In this document: positions 42,985-52,870 of the stretch, one piece after another
Numbering within the stretch: the stretch's first letter is position 1
How the letters are laid out: every line of letters starts with the position of its first letter
Assembly (NCBI GenBank): GCA_025362735.1
Contig: JANYFL010000037.1
Coordinates: forward strand, 1 to 64,000
Direction of reading: 5' to 3'
DNA from: Betaproteobacteria bacterium
Lineage (GTDB): Bacteria > Pseudomonadota > Gammaproteobacteria > Burkholderiales > Burkholderiaceae_D
Length of the DNA: 64,000 nt
Notes under the pieces: generated by a model
What the model saw: the letters and a program-made list of their open reading frames with translations, nothing else
Database searches by the model: none
What the model was told of the DNA's origin: nothing
Position numbers and translations under genes: made by a program

Positions 42985-45900
42985 TTATGCAGAACTTGAA
43001 AGGGGTGAATGAATATTTGGCGCTGGAATCGGCTCACTGACCTTATGCCGCCGTGCAATGAGTTTATAGGCGGTTGGAACAATGAACAAAGTTAACAACG
43101 TTCCAAACGACATTCCGCCGACAATCACCCAGCCAATTTGCATGCGTGATTCTGCTCCGGGACCGGTGGCCAAGGCCAAAGGAATGGCTCCAAGCACCAT
43201 AGCACCCGTCGTCATCAAGATTGGGCGCAAGCGCAAGACAGCGGCCTCACGCACCGCCGCGATCAGAGGTCGTCCCTGCTCCTGCAATTGATTGGCAAAT
43301 TCGACAATCAAAATGCCATGCTTCGTAATCAGGCCCACCAGGGTAATCAGCCCGATCTGACTGTAAATATTGAGCGTACCGCCGCTGAGCCAAAGCGCGA
43401 GTAATGCACCAGTCAAAGACAAGGGCACCGACAACATGATGATGAAAGGATCAATGAAGCTCTCAAACTGGGCAGCCAGAACCAGATAAATGAAAGCCAG
43501 TGCCATTAAAAAAGTTAAATAGACATTGCCGCTCGACTGGCGAAACTCACGCGATTGACCGTTCAGATTGGTCTGCACTGTGGGAGGCAATGTACGTTTG
43601 GCGATATTGTCCAATTTGTCCAGCGCCTCTCCGATCGCCAAGTCCGGGCCAAGAGAAGCCGTGATGGTCACAGCGCGTAAACGATTGAAGTGGTTCAAAG
43701 ACTGCGGTGACACGCCCTCTTGAACGTCCAGCAAATTCGACAATTGCACCATGTCGCCCTGACGCGCGCGGACGTAAAGGTCGCTGATATCGTTGGGGTT
43801 TGAACGGTCTCGCGGTGAGACTTGCACCATGACATCGTATTCTTCACCATCAGCTTTATAGCGCGTCACTTGCCTGCCGCCCAGCATGGTTTCGAGGGTG
43901 CGGCCAACAGTATCAACTGGTATCCCCAGATCAGACAGTTTTTCACGATTGACATTGACGCGCAGTTCCGGCGTATTCAGTTTGAGATCCGTTTGAAAAT
44001 TGACAATACCGGGAACCTTGTTCGCTTCCTCAATAAAGTTGTTCACGATTTTCTCTAATTCCAGATAGGGAACTTGAGAGGCGATGACATATTCAATCGG
44101 ACTTGATGCGCCTCCTTGACCCAGTGAAGCCTGATTGATGGGTACCGCATTCACTCCTGGGATAGCCTGAAATTTCGGGAAAAGTTCGCGTGTAATGTCC
44201 TGTTGCTTACGGGTGCGGTTCTCCCAAGGCACCAGGCGCAAAATGCCAAACATATTGGTGGGTAGTGGATTACCAATCGTCGCGGAATAGACGCGGCCTT
44301 CAGGAATTTTGGCAAAAAGTTCTTCAATTCTTCGACCATTCTCAGACGTGTATTGGGGCGTAGCCCCTTGGGGAGAAGTCACAAAGGCTGCGATTTGCCC
44401 TCGATCTTCAATCGGAGCCAACTCGGCCTTGAGGAGCAAAAATAAGACAGCCCCTGCCCCAAATACGAGCAGCCAAATACCCAACATGAGACTTGAATGC
44501 TTTAACACCCCTTCCAGAGCCGAGGCATAGCTCTGCGTCAATTTGTTGAAAAAGGATTCAACACGTGTATAGAGCCAACTATGCTTTCTTTCATGCCGCA
44601 ACAATTGAGAACACATCATCGGCGAAAGAGTCAGCGCCACAAAGCCTGAAACCAAAACTGCCCCGGCAAGCGCCAGGGCAAATTCAGTAAATAAGCGCCC
44701 GGTACGACCCGTTGCAAAGGCCAGAGGCGCGTAGACCGCAGCCAGGGTCAGGGTCATGGCAATAACGGCAAAACCGATCTCCTTGATGCCCTTCATGGCA
44801 GCGGCCTTGCGCTCCATTCCCGATTCAATATTGCGATAAATGTTTTCAAGTACCACGATGGAATCGTCCACCACCAGACCGATTGCCATCACTATGGCGA
44901 GCAGGGTCAATGTATTGATACTGAAGCCAAAAGCGTAGAGCAAGACACAAGCACCGATCAGAGCGACCGGAATCGTAACCAGAGGGATGATCGTGGCGCG
45001 CAGATTGCGCAAGAAAATAAAAATCACCAGCGAAACCAGAACGACCGCTTCAATGATGGTGTGATAAACCGATTCAATGGAGCGCTCAATGAATACAGAA
45101 TCGTCAGCGCCAATAATCAGTTGCATACTAGGAGGCAGGTTTTCACTGATCTTGCTCACTTCGGCACGCACACCCAAGGCAAGATCCAGAGGATTTGCTG
45201 TGGTCTGTTTAATCACACCGATATTAATGGACGGATTGCCTTTGAATCGACCGATGATGCGTTCATCACGTGGGCCAACGCTGACTGAAGCGAGATCACC
45301 GAGATGAACAGGATGTCCATTGCGATTCGAAACGACTACAGCTGCAAATTGTTCAGGGGATTGCAGATCCGTCTGCGAGACCACAGAGAATTCACGCATG
45401 TTGGATTCAATGCGCCCCGAGGGAATTTCTACGTTCTGGCGCCGTAGCGCGTCTTCTACATCCTGCACTGTCAAGTTGTAGGCAGCCAACCGGTCTCGAT
45501 CCACATTCACGCGCATTGACGGCAAACGATTGCCAAAGATGCGTAGGTCAGTCAAGCCAGGCAAAACCGAAAGCCGTGGTTTGATATAACGATTCACATA
45601 ATCCGCAAGTTGCATGGGTGTAAAAACTTCAGATGTAGCGTGTATCCACATCATCGGATTTGAATCGGCATCTGCCTTGGAAATGACAGGTTCATCAATC
45701 GCCAGAGGCAAACGTCCACGTACCCGCGAAACCTTGTCACGCACATCGGCTGCGGCCGAATCCGGGTCGATCGAAAGCAGGAAACGAATATTGATATTGC
45801 TGCGCTCAGCGCGGCTTTGTGAAGTCATGATTTCGACGCCAGGAATCCCGGACAACGAATCTTCGAGTGGCTTGGTAATTTGTGATTCGATCACCTCAGC

Positions 45901-46074
45901 CGAGGCACCACGATACGTGGTTTGGACGCTGACAATGGGTTCATCGATTTGCGGATACTCGCGCACTGTTAATCGGCTATACGAAATCAAACCCAGCAGC
46001 AGCACAATGATGGAAAGCACACAAGCCAGTACCGGCCTGCGGATACAGATTTCAAAGAATGAGTTCATGTTCAA
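42985..46074 (-). CDS. RND efflux transporter (HAE1, AcrB-related)
   Basis: Second RND pump of the cassette, 1029 residues. The N-terminus FFEICIRRPVLACVLSIIVLL and LTVREYPQIDEPIVSV are family signatures. Helix 4 has the Asp pair in GLVVDDSIVVLENIYR, and late motifs include FINPF-like ESFIDPFIIMLSVPLSLTGA. It differs clearly from the downstream pump, resembling the MexK/MexW-type branch rather than MdtB/C, so the two are not recent duplicates. The start may be Met1 or Met3. It lies 4 bp after its adaptor gene. Confidence 0.92.
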   Translation of the reverse strand: MNMNSFFEICIRRPVLACVLSIIVLLLGLISYSRLTVREYPQIDEPIVSVQTTYRGASAEVIESQITKPLEDSLSGIPGVEIMTSQSRAERSNINIRFLLSIDPDSAAADVRDKVSRVRGRLPLAIDEPVISKADADSNPMMWIHATSEVFTPMQLADYVNRYIKPRLSVLPGLTDLRIFGNRLPSMRVNVDRDRLAAYNLTVQDVEDALRRQNVEIPSGRIESNMREFSVVSQTDLQSPEQFAAVVVSNRNGHPVHLGDLASVSVGPRDERIIGRFKGNPSINIGVIKQTTANPLDLALGVRAEVSKISENLPPSMQLIIGADDSVFIERSIESVYHTIIEAVVLVSLVIFIFLRNLRATIIPLVTIPVALIGACVLLYAFGFSINTLTLLAIVMAIGLVVDDSIVVLENIYRNIESGMERKAAAMKGIKEIGFAVIAMTLTLAAVYAPLAFATGRTGRLFTEFALALAGAVLVSGFVALTLSPMMCSQLLRHERKHSWLYTRVESFFNKLTQSYASALEGVLKHSSLMLGIWLLVFGAGAVLFLLLKAELAPIEDRGQIAAFVTSPQGATPQYTSENGRRIEELFAKIPEGRVYSATIGNPLPTNMFGILRLVPWENRTRKQQDITRELFPKFQAIPGVNAVPINQASLGQGGASSPIEYVIASQVPYLELEKIVNNFIEEANKVPGIVNFQTDLKLNTPELRVNVNREKLSDLGIPVDTVGRTLETMLGGRQVTRYKADGEEYDVMVQVSPRDRSNPNDISDLYVRARQGDMVQLSNLLDVQEGVSPQSLNHFNRLRAVTITASLGPDLAIGEALDKLDNIAKRTLPPTVQTNLNGQSREFRQSSGNVYLTFLMALAFIYLVLAAQFESFIDPFIIMLSVPLSLTGALLALWLSGGTLNIYSQIGLITLVGLITKHGILIVEFANQLQEQGRPLIAAVREAAVLRLRPILMTTGAMVLGAIPLALATGPGAESRMQIGWVIVGGMSFGTLLTLFIVPTAYKLIARRHKVSEPIPAPNIHSPLSSSA

Positions 46075-46078
46075 TTAC

Positions 46079-47290
46079 TCAAACTTCAGTGTCTGACCCG
46101 GATTTTTGCAGCGCGCTCTTTTGATCCAAGACAGCTTTGCCCGACTCCACAATTCGAACCGCCGTGCCGTCGTGTTGAAACTTGCCATGGCCAGCTACGA
46201 CGATGAGTTGGTCTATCGTCAGGCCTTGTACGATTTCAACTTTTCCCGCTCGTCTTATTCCTATCAGTACTTTGGTTTTCTGTGCCTTGCCGTTCTCAAC
46301 CCGATGCACAAAAAAATCATCCCCTTCTGGAACGATAGCCTCCTCAGGGATCATCAATGCATTCGCTCTTTCATCGAGAATCAGACGAATCTTGGCGAAC
46401 ATGCCTGAACGTAGCGCCCCATTGGAATTTTGTGCCTTGGCTCGAATGAACACGGCACGGCCATCCACATCCAGACGTGGATCAATCGCATCGACTAATG
46501 CCGTCATGCTGGCGTTCGGCAACGCGTCGGTCGTCACTTCCAACTTCTGGCCTTTCTTGATTTTGGTCTGATAGCGCTCCGGCAAACGGAAGTCGATTTT
46601 CATGCTGCTGATATCTTCAATATTGACCAGATCTGCGCCATCTCGCACGTAATCACCAATACTTACGCTGCGCAAACCCGCAATCCCGTTAAAAGGAGCG
46701 CGAATACTCATTTTTGCCAAATGAGTTTCAGCGAGTTTTAACTTGGCTTCTGCAATTTTGGTGTTCGATGCAGCCTGGTCCCGCGCTAACTCCGAAACGA
46801 ATTTTTGCTGCGCCAGTTCTTCTGTGCGTTTTAGATTGTTCAGCGAAAGCTGATATTCAGCGCGAATCTGTTCGACCTCAGCCTGGTTCACACTGGCATC
46901 CAGTTGAATCAAGACTTGCCCACTATTGACGGGTTGACCTTCCTTGAAGTTGATGGCAACGATGCGTCCCGAAACCTCAGGCCGCAGAATGACTGCTTCG
47001 TTGGAGCGCACTGAACCTACTGCAGTTACATCGCTTTGCAGGGCCATGAGTTCCGGTTTGGTCACTTCGACAGCAACCGACATCCCGACTCCGCCCTTTT
47101 GATTGCCACCCTTCTCGCTACCGAACCCGCTGCCAGGCTTATTCTCGGAATTGTTTGTTTGGTTAGAAGATGGGTTTGCCGATGTGGTAGCGGTAAAACC
47201 GAAATTAGAGCTGCGTTGAACGTGATAGGCGTAGCCCCCCAGGGCAGCGATACCAACAAGAGCAATGCCAATATGGAAATACTTTTTCAT
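46079..47290 (-). CDS. RND efflux periplasmic adaptor
   Basis: Membrane fusion protein of 403 residues. A single N-terminal membrane segment (HIGIALVGIAALGGYAYHV) is followed by a flexible Asn/Gly/Ser-rich linker (about 30-70) and then the adaptor fold: PEVSGRIVAINFKEGQPVNSGQVL in two strands, a helical hairpin (about 125-175), and IRAPFNGIAGLRSVSIGDYV. There is no lipobox. First gene of a four-gene MFP-RND-MFP-RND operon. Transcription probably starts in the 172 bp between it and rnhA; no local regulator gene was found. Confidence 0.92.
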   Translation of the reverse strand: MKKYFHIGIALVGIAALGGYAYHVQRSSNFGFTATTSANPSSNQTNNSENKPGSGFGSEKGGNQKGGVGMSVAVEVTKPELMALQSDVTAVGSVRSNEAVILRPEVSGRIVAINFKEGQPVNSGQVLIQLDASVNQAEVEQIRAEYQLSLNNLKRTEELAQQKFVSELARDQAASNTKIAEAKLKLAETHLAKMSIRAPFNGIAGLRSVSIGDYVRDGADLVNIEDISSMKIDFRLPERYQTKIKKGQKLEVTTDALPNASMTALVDAIDPRLDVDGRAVFIRAKAQNSNGALRSGMFAKIRLILDERANALMIPEEAIVPEGDDFFVHRVENGKAQKTKVLIGIRRAGKVEIVQGLTIDQLIVVAGHGKFQHDGTAVRIVESGKAVLDQKSALQKSGSDTEV

Positions 47291-47462
47291 AAGCTACTAT
47301 ATTTACTGCGTTTAACTGGGTGGTGAACACGAGAACTAAACGGCGACGGATCGCCACGTTCATACAACATCAACCCCAGGATCTATGGAATTCTGGCAAC
47401 GTTCAATGATAAATTGGTTTTTTAGCATGCGGCAGCGGTAAATGTGCCGGGATAGAAATGAT

Positions 47463-47957
47463 CTATTGCAAATTATCACCTTGATTGGCACTTAGCGTGG
47501 CCCAGTTCTTGTTAAGCAGGGCTTCGACCCCCTTATTCGCCAAGCGATCCGCCATTTCGTTCTCAACGTGTCCAGCGTGCCCTTTGACCCACCGCCATTG
47601 TATTTGATGGCCAACTGCGAGTTCATCCAGTCTCTGCCAGAGATCGACGTTCTTGACCGGCTCACGGCTCGCTGTCTTCCAGCCGCGTTGTTTCCAGCCA
47701 CGAATCCATTCAGTCATCCCCTTTTGCACGTAGACCGAATCGGTATGGATAATCACACTGCATGAACGCTTGAGCGCTTCCAATGCCTTGATGACCGCCA
47801 ATAGCTCCATGCGGTTGTTGGTAGTGTTGTGCTCGCCCCCATACAATTCTTTGGTACGCACACCATCAGCCGTCTTGACGCGCATCAACGCTCCCCATCC
47901 ACCAGGGCCGGGATTGCCCTTGCAGGCACCATCTGAAAAAATTTCAACTTCATCCAT
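47463..47957 (-). CDS. rnhA: Ribonuclease HI
   Basis: Ribonuclease H of 164 residues that removes RNA from RNA-DNA hybrids in the cytoplasm. The four acidic catalytic residues are Asp9 ([16 protein letters not shown]), Glu51 (NNRMELLA), Asp73 (HTDSVYV) and Asp137 (EMADRLAN), with the conserved His near residue 127-130 (KGHAGH). It is 4 bp after the methyltransferase stop, forming an operon with it. Confidence 0.96.
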   Translation of the reverse strand: MDEVEIFSDGACKGNPGPGGWGALMRVKTADGVRTKELYGGEHNTTNNRMELLAVIKALEALKRSCSVIIHTDSVYVQKGMTEWIRGWKQRGWKTASREPVKNVDLWQRLDELAVGHQIQWRWVKGHAGHVENEMADRLANKGVEALLNKNWATLSANQGDNLQ

Positions 47958-47961
47958 CGAG

Positions 47962-48813
47962 CTAACTTTCTTTTTGATCTGTGCGATTAGAAACTGAGGG
48001 CGCGATGGCAGGTTTAAGACCGAGCACAGATGATCGGCTTTCTTTCCACGAGGCTCCGATCAGATGCATCCCCCTGACCCGTTTGACTGCACTGATCATG
48101 TAAACCGCTCCACAAATCGGCCACCAGCGATCCCCTGCCTTTTCCATGAAACCATATCGAGCCAACCACTTCTCTGAGCGCAACGGCGGGCAATAGCACC
48201 CATAGCGTCCCCGATTGACTTCAAAGCTCAACAACTTGAGCCAGTCCTTGAGTCTTGGCAATGCCAAGAACTGCCCTTGCTTGGGCAGGAAATGCCGATC
48301 CATCCTACGGCCCAGGGACTGCCGTACCCCCCAAAGACTGATGGGATTGAATCCGCTGATGATAAGCTGACCTTCGGGTATCAAAACTCGCTCAGCTTCA
48401 CGGAGGATTTGATGAGGATTGCGTGAAAATTCCAGCAGGTGCGGCATCACGAGTAAATCAATGCTTTGTGTGGCAAATGGCAGTTCTTCCACTTGCGTCA
48501 GTACGGAAGGACGGACGAGCCTGGTCTGGTCATTACCACCGACAGTGTCGCCAGCTCCCTGATTGGTCTTGAGTCCGATTGTCTCCAGAACCTGAGCTTC
48601 GCTCAAACCTGTTGCAGTCAACCGTATGGGCATGCGACTCGTTCTGAGTGCCGATACTTGCAGCAGCCCAAGTTGAATGGCGTGGTAACCGAAAATATCG
48701 GTTACCAGACTATCAAATTGGGCTTGCTCCCAGGCCATGACATACTGGCCCAATGGCGTTTTAAGCCATTCCGAGAAGTCTATAATCGCATCACCCATTT
48801 GACCTGAATTCAT
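47962..48813 (-). CDS. Class I SAM-dependent methyltransferase
   Basis: Rossmann-fold methyltransferase of 283 residues. After a divergent N-terminus ([18 protein letters not shown]), the core shows [46 protein letters not shown] in pieces, equivalent to motifs II-IV of the Methyltransf_11 group. This gene is conserved between gloB and rnhA in betaproteobacteria; its target is unknown. A start at 48813 leaves 22 bp to the divergent gloB; starts at 48837 or 48798 are possible. Confidence 0.88.
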   Translation of the reverse strand: MNSGQMGDAIIDFSEWLKTPLGQYVMAWEQAQFDSLVTDIFGYHAIQLGLLQVSALRTSRMPIRLTATGLSEAQVLETIGLKTNQGAGDTVGGNDQTRLVRPSVLTQVEELPFATQSIDLLVMPHLLEFSRNPHQILREAERVLIPEGQLIISGFNPISLWGVRQSLGRRMDRHFLPKQGQFLALPRLKDWLKLLSFEVNRGRYGCYCPPLRSEKWLARYGFMEKAGDRWWPICGAVYMISAVKRVRGMHLIGASWKESRSSVLGLKPAIAPSVSNRTDQKES

Positions 48814-48835
48814 GTTCCCGTTTTTTTCAATCTGC

Positions 48836-49639
48836 ATGAACCCTATTGATCGGCTTGATCCTTTGTTGATTTTGCCGGTACCGGCATTTCAAACCAATTA
48901 TTTGTGGCTACTCTGTCGTAATCAACATGCGGTGGTGGTCGATCCTGGTGACGCGCAACCGATCGAGGCTGCGCTTCAGAAACACGCACTTGATCTCTCC
49001 GCTATTGTACTCACCCACCATCATCAAGATCATATTGGGGGTGTGGCTGACCTCATTCGCAATCGTACTGGACTACCCGTTTATGGCCCACGCAATGAAG
49101 TCATTGCGCATGTGACCCACCCGCTTGGCCAAGGCGACCGGATCAAGTTGCAGGAGATCGATCTGGAACTGAACGTCATCGACGTTCCCGGCCATACGCT
49201 CGGACACATTGCCTATTTTGGTTATGCGGATGGTCAACCGGTATTGTTTTGCGGGGACACATTATTTTCCGGAGGATGTGGACGTCTGCTGGGAGGCACG
49301 GCCAAGCAGTTGCTGAGTTCGCTAACTAAAATCGCTGCGTTACCTGATGCAACTAGAGTTTATTGTGCGCATGAATACACCTTGTCAAATCTTGAGTTTG
49401 CTCTGACAGTTGATCCAGACAATTCTCACTTGCAGTCCAGAATGGCCGACGTCTTGGCCTTACGAAAAGCCGGACAAGCGACCGTTCCATCGACACTCAC
49501 CATCGAAAAACAAACCAATCCTTTTTTGCGTGCTGACTATCCCAACCTGCAAGCATCGGCCGAACGGATCAAACCTGGCTCAGGACAAAACGTGCTCGAC
49601 ACCTTCACGACTCTGCGTTCCATGAAGGATAATTTTTAA
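48836..49639 (+). CDS. gloB: Hydroxyacylglutathione hydrolase (glyoxalase II)
   Basis: Metallo-beta-lactamase-fold enzyme of 267 residues. It hydrolyses S-lactoylglutathione to lactate and glutathione, completing methylglyoxal detoxification. The binuclear metal motif is THHHQDHIGG (residues 60-69), with DVPGHTLGHIAYF and FCGDTLFSGGCGR for the remaining ligands and the CAHEYTLSNL segment of the C-terminal helical domain. The ATG at 48836 gives the usual MNPIDRLDPLLILPVPAF-type start; an in-frame ATG at 48812 would overlap the divergent methyltransferase. Confidence 0.95.
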   Translation: MNPIDRLDPLLILPVPAFQTNYLWLLCRNQHAVVVDPGDAQPIEAALQKHALDLSAIVLTHHHQDHIGGVADLIRNRTGLPVYGPRNEVIAHVTHPLGQGDRIKLQEIDLELNVIDVPGHTLGHIAYFGYADGQPVLFCGDTLFSGGCGRLLGGTAKQLLSSLTKIAALPDATRVYCAHEYTLSNLEFALTVDPDNSHLQSRMADVLALRKAGQATVPSTLTIEKQTNPFLRADYPNLQASAERIKPGSGQNVLDTFTTLRSMKDNF

Positions 49640-49763
49640 TAAGAATCTGTAGGATTTTCATCTGTAGCCATCAACTCATCACCCTCCACGCCGTTACATT
49701 GAATCACTTGACTGAGAATGTCAGCGTTCGTACCATCACAATTTACTTTAACGAAGGCCACCG

Positions 49764-51239
49764 ATGCAGCGACCTTCCCTGCTCGCGATTTTCTCCTGTG
49801 TAACACTCTTGTTTGGTTGTGCTCAAATTACTCCGCAAACAAATTCAACCAGCACACCGCAGCTGAATCAGACATCGCAAAACACAGCCCCGGTATACAT
49901 CGCGTTACCTGCTCCAAGCGCCGGATTCATTCAGTCAGTTTCACAAGCGGAATCCCAAACACTTCCTGAAAGCACGCGCAACCAGATCGCCAAAACTCTG
50001 GACCTGATTGCCCGTCCCAACGACATCTGGGTTCGTATTCGAAATGGATTTGGAATTCCAAATATTGACACGCCTCTGGTGACCGAAAAGCAGGCATGGT
50101 TTTTAAGCCATAGCGAATCTTTGCAACGAACGATCTCGCGTTCCAGCCGCTACCTCTATCACGTCGTTGAAGAACTTGAAAAACGTGGCATGCCCACGGA
50201 ACTCGCTTTACTTCCTTTCATTGAAAGCGCCTATAACCCGATGGCGTATTCCAGTGCCAATGCTTCGGGCATGTGGCAATTCATTCCCAGCACGGGGAAA
50301 AATTACAATCTCAAACAAGACTGGTGGCAAGACGAACGTCGCGATGTCCTTGCATCGACCGATGCTGCGCTGACTTATTTGCAAGCCATCTATGAAATGA
50401 ATGGCGACTGGCATCTGGCGCTGGCCTCGTACAACTGGGGAGAAAACGCCGTCAAGCGCGCCATCGAAAAAAATCAGGGTGCGGGGTTACCGACCGATTA
50501 TTTGAGCCTGAGGATGCCTGAGGAAACACGCAATTACGTTCCCAAGTTGCAAGCCCTCAAGAACATTATTGCGAATCCAGAACTCTACGGAATCACGCTT
50601 CCGAAAATTGAAAACGAACCTTACTTTGCTGCAGTCAATAACATTCAAGGCATGGATGTAACGACGGCCGCCCGCCTGGCCGAAATGCCGTTGGAAGAAT
50701 TCAAGGCCTTGAATCCATCATTCAACCGACCCGTGATCCGAGGTTCAGGTGATGTGACACTGCTCTTGCCGACTAACCGGGTCGGGATTTTTGAGACTAA
50801 CCTTTTCAATAATGCACGGCCTCTCGTAACTTGGGAAGCCTATACACCCAAGAAGGGTGAAACCCTCAGCAAGGTGGCCAATCGTTTCGGAATGAATTTA
50901 ACCTATCTTGCGCAAATCAATGGATTGGGTACAAAAAGCCGCATCAAACCCGGCACCGCTTTACTTGTGCAAAATTACGGTAATACTACTGGCAATGCCA
51001 ATAGCCAAATTGCTTCACTAAAGGCCATGCAAGTCCCGGTCATTTCTTACAACGACCAAACGGCGACAAAAGCCAAAACCCCTACCCATGCACGAAGTAC
51101 CCCACGCATGAGAATAGCTACAAAAGGAAAAGCCGCAAGCAAGGTCGCAGTAAAGAAATCAACTCCAGTTAATAAAAAAGTGGCTGGTAAAAAATCAGTC
51201 AGCAAGATGGCATCCGAGGTGAAGAAGCCTGTGTCTTGA
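49764..51239 (+). CDS. mltD: Membrane-bound lytic transglycosylase D, LysM lipoprotein
   Basis: Peptidoglycan-cleaving lipoprotein of 491 residues. Lipobox LLFGC with Cys19. The GH23 transglycosylase domain (about 130-270) has catalytic Glu154 in LPFIESAYNPMAYS and the SGMWQFIPSTGK motif. One LysM domain (about 356-402, YTPKKGETLSKVANRFGMN) binds the wall. The C-terminal 80 residues are Ser/Thr- and Lys-rich (KSTPVNKKVAGKKSVSK), longer than in E. coli MltD tails and possibly a charged envelope tether. A strong terminator follows. Confidence 0.94.
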   Translation: MQRPSLLAIFSCVTLLFGCAQITPQTNSTSTPQLNQTSQNTAPVYIALPAPSAGFIQSVSQAESQTLPESTRNQIAKTLDLIARPNDIWVRIRNGFGIPNIDTPLVTEKQAWFLSHSESLQRTISRSSRYLYHVVEELEKRGMPTELALLPFIESAYNPMAYSSANASGMWQFIPSTGKNYNLKQDWWQDERRDVLASTDAALTYLQAIYEMNGDWHLALASYNWGENAVKRAIEKNQGAGLPTDYLSLRMPEETRNYVPKLQALKNIIANPELYGITLPKIENEPYFAAVNNIQGMDVTTAARLAEMPLEEFKALNPSFNRPVIRGSGDVTLLLPTNRVGIFETNLFNNARPLVTWEAYTPKKGETLSKVANRFGMNLTYLAQINGLGTKSRIKPGTALLVQNYGNTTGNANSQIASLKAMQVPVISYNDQTATKAKTPTHARSTPRMRIATKGKAASKVAVKKSTPVNKKVAGKKSVSKMASEVKKPVS

Positions 51240-51326
51240 AATAAGTAGTGGCATAGAAGTGGGATTTTCATGAGCGCAGTTTCTCCTTCTGCACAAAGAC
51301 GCTTCTCTATAGCTCATCTTCAATAC

Positions 51327-51350
51327 AAAAGCCCGCTTGCGCGGGCTTTT
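51327..51350. terminator. Intrinsic terminator after mltD
   Basis: AAAAGCCCGC, a TTGC loop region and GCGGGCTTTT form a perfect hairpin with an A-run before and a T-run after it. It can therefore stop transcription in both directions. It lies about 90 bases after the mltD stop. Confidence 0.9.
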
Positions 51351-51377
51351 GTTCGACAGGAGCGAATCGATTCGTAA

Positions 51378-51485
51378 GGTTGCGTGGTTGGCACACTCAT
51401 GCTCGCCCGTGCCGTAGACGACCCTGCACTGTCGAAAGAAATCTTGTTCGAAGTCGAAAAAGGAATTTTCGACTTCAAGAAATAA
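51378..51485 (+). pseudogene. TetR-family regulator C-terminal remnant
   Basis: In one frame the stretch reads VGTLMLARAVDDPALSKEIL followed by about a dozen residues and a TAA at 51483-51485. This is the highly recognisable C-terminal helix of many TetR-family regulators (LxLARAVDDPxLSxEIL). The frame is closed upstream by a TAA at 51375, so no DNA-binding domain or start is attached. It is a short relic left after deletion. Confidence 0.65.
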
Positions 51486-51653
51486 CTGGGGAAATGGTTC
51501 AGCACGATGCGAAGCTAACGAGCAGGCCCAAGTGACGGGGAGACTAATCATTCAATCAAGAGCCTAATGAATATTAGTGTGCAACTCCCGTAACAATAGT
51601 CCATATGGAATGTTAAATCTGTAGCCTCAAGAAATTGAGCCGTTAAAGAGAAC

Positions 51654-52412
51654 ATGAGGTCTTTTACTTACAGGCGGTTCTGCATCGATACAGCAATACT
51701 GGTCTTGTCTAGTATTGGTACCGTCACGCCTGTGCAGGCCAGCCCTGCGGACTATGTTTTCATACCCTATGCTGATGCTGGCGTGCGTTATATTGATTAC
51801 GCTTTGGGTACTGAAAAACCGCGTGGTACAGGAAGTGAGCAAGCGCATTATCTCGCCCTAGGATGGAACCCAACTTCACGCTGGTTCACACAAGTCTATG
51901 CAGAATGGTACAAAGAGGCCAATGAGGGGCTTGGCTATTCTGCTTCGTCCTGGATCAATCATTTCCAGATCATCAATGCTGGCGAATATCCCTTGGATGT
52001 CGGCCTTTACCTCAAATTGGAGCATCCACGAGACCATGAAGGAGGCTATGAAATGACATGGGGACCAACAATACAGTGGGAGGTTGCCAATCTACAGGCT
52101 AACCTCAACCTGTTTTTTTCGAAAAGCATCCATGTAGATGTGGCCTCCCCAACATCACTCTCCTACCAGTGGCAGATCAAAGGTCTGTGGCAAAAGGGCA
52201 TTGAATTAGGTGCCCAGGGATTTGGTACCGTCGGATCATGGCAACATTGGCCGGGAATGAATCAACAGGAGCACAACATAGGACCGGCAATCTTCGGACA
52301 TTGGTCAATGGGTAAGGAAACTGCAATAAAATTGGATGCCGCGTTTTTGTTTGGGACTACCTCGAACTCGCCGCGCCATACTTTTCGCCTGCACGCGCAA
52401 TACCAGTTCTAA
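51654..52412 (+). CDS. Putative outer membrane beta-barrel protein
   Basis: Protein of 252 residues not assigned to a named family. An N-terminal signal peptide (to about PVQASP, residue 30) is followed by alternating aromatic/polar strands such as YVFIPYADAGVRYIDYAL, WFTQVYAEWYKEA and FGHWSMGKETAIKLDAAFLFG, and it ends with HTFRLHAQYQF, a C-terminal Phe typical for BAM-inserted barrels. It is flanked by decayed sequence on the left and a small membrane protein gene on the right. Function unknown. Confidence 0.75.
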   Translation: MRSFTYRRFCIDTAILVLSSIGTVTPVQASPADYVFIPYADAGVRYIDYALGTEKPRGTGSEQAHYLALGWNPTSRWFTQVYAEWYKEANEGLGYSASSWINHFQIINAGEYPLDVGLYLKLEHPRDHEGGYEMTWGPTIQWEVANLQANLNLFFSKSIHVDVASPTSLSYQWQIKGLWQKGIELGAQGFGTVGSWQHWPGMNQQEHNIGPAIFGHWSMGKETAIKLDAAFLFGTTSNSPRHTFRLHAQYQF

Positions 52413-52502
52413 AAAACTATAGCCATTCCCGTTGCTTCCGTAACACCTGATTCATGACTTTGCTGGATTGCCGGAAAGCACGCCATCCTCCGCCCTGTGC
52501 AG

Positions 52503-52784
52503 CTAACTTTTAGCGTCGTGCATCAAATACCGTTTGCGTGCACTCCAAAAGGCCCACGCAACCCCCAGAGTCAGGCCGATAAAAACCAAAAAGAATGTGC
52601 CCCGGTGATCGGCGAAATGGATATACCTTGGATGGCTACCTCGCCCAATATCAATTTCACCGGTCACGACGTTATGGACATTGAGCATCAACAAGATCAG
52701 TCCGATCACTGCGCGAGCGAGTGGCGAGCCGCTGCGCCAGTTCCCATATTCTGGATCACTTGTGATTTTTTCCCAAAAGTTCAC
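52503..52784 (-). CDS. Small hypothetical membrane protein
   Basis: Predicted protein of 93 residues, starting at a GTG (52784) that has GGAAGG about ten bases upstream. The frame is open further up, but that part overlaps an integrase relic in another frame and is probably not coding. Two membrane segments are visible, AVIGLILLMLNVHNVV and TFFLVFIGLTLGVAWAFW, separated by a polar loop with His residues (GRGSHPRYIHFADHRG). A short basic tail follows. No family recognised; function unknown. Confidence 0.5.
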   Translation of the reverse strand: MNFWEKITSDPEYGNWRSGSPLARAVIGLILLMLNVHNVVTGEIDIGRGSHPRYIHFADHRGTFFLVFIGLTLGVAWAFWSARKRYLMHDAKS

Positions 52785-52870
52785 GCCATACTGCCTTCCA
52801 TCGTTATTCCTTTTCTCTTCAGGTTCATGCAGTCTTGAACGGCAATACCTTTGCCCTACTCTGCACACCA

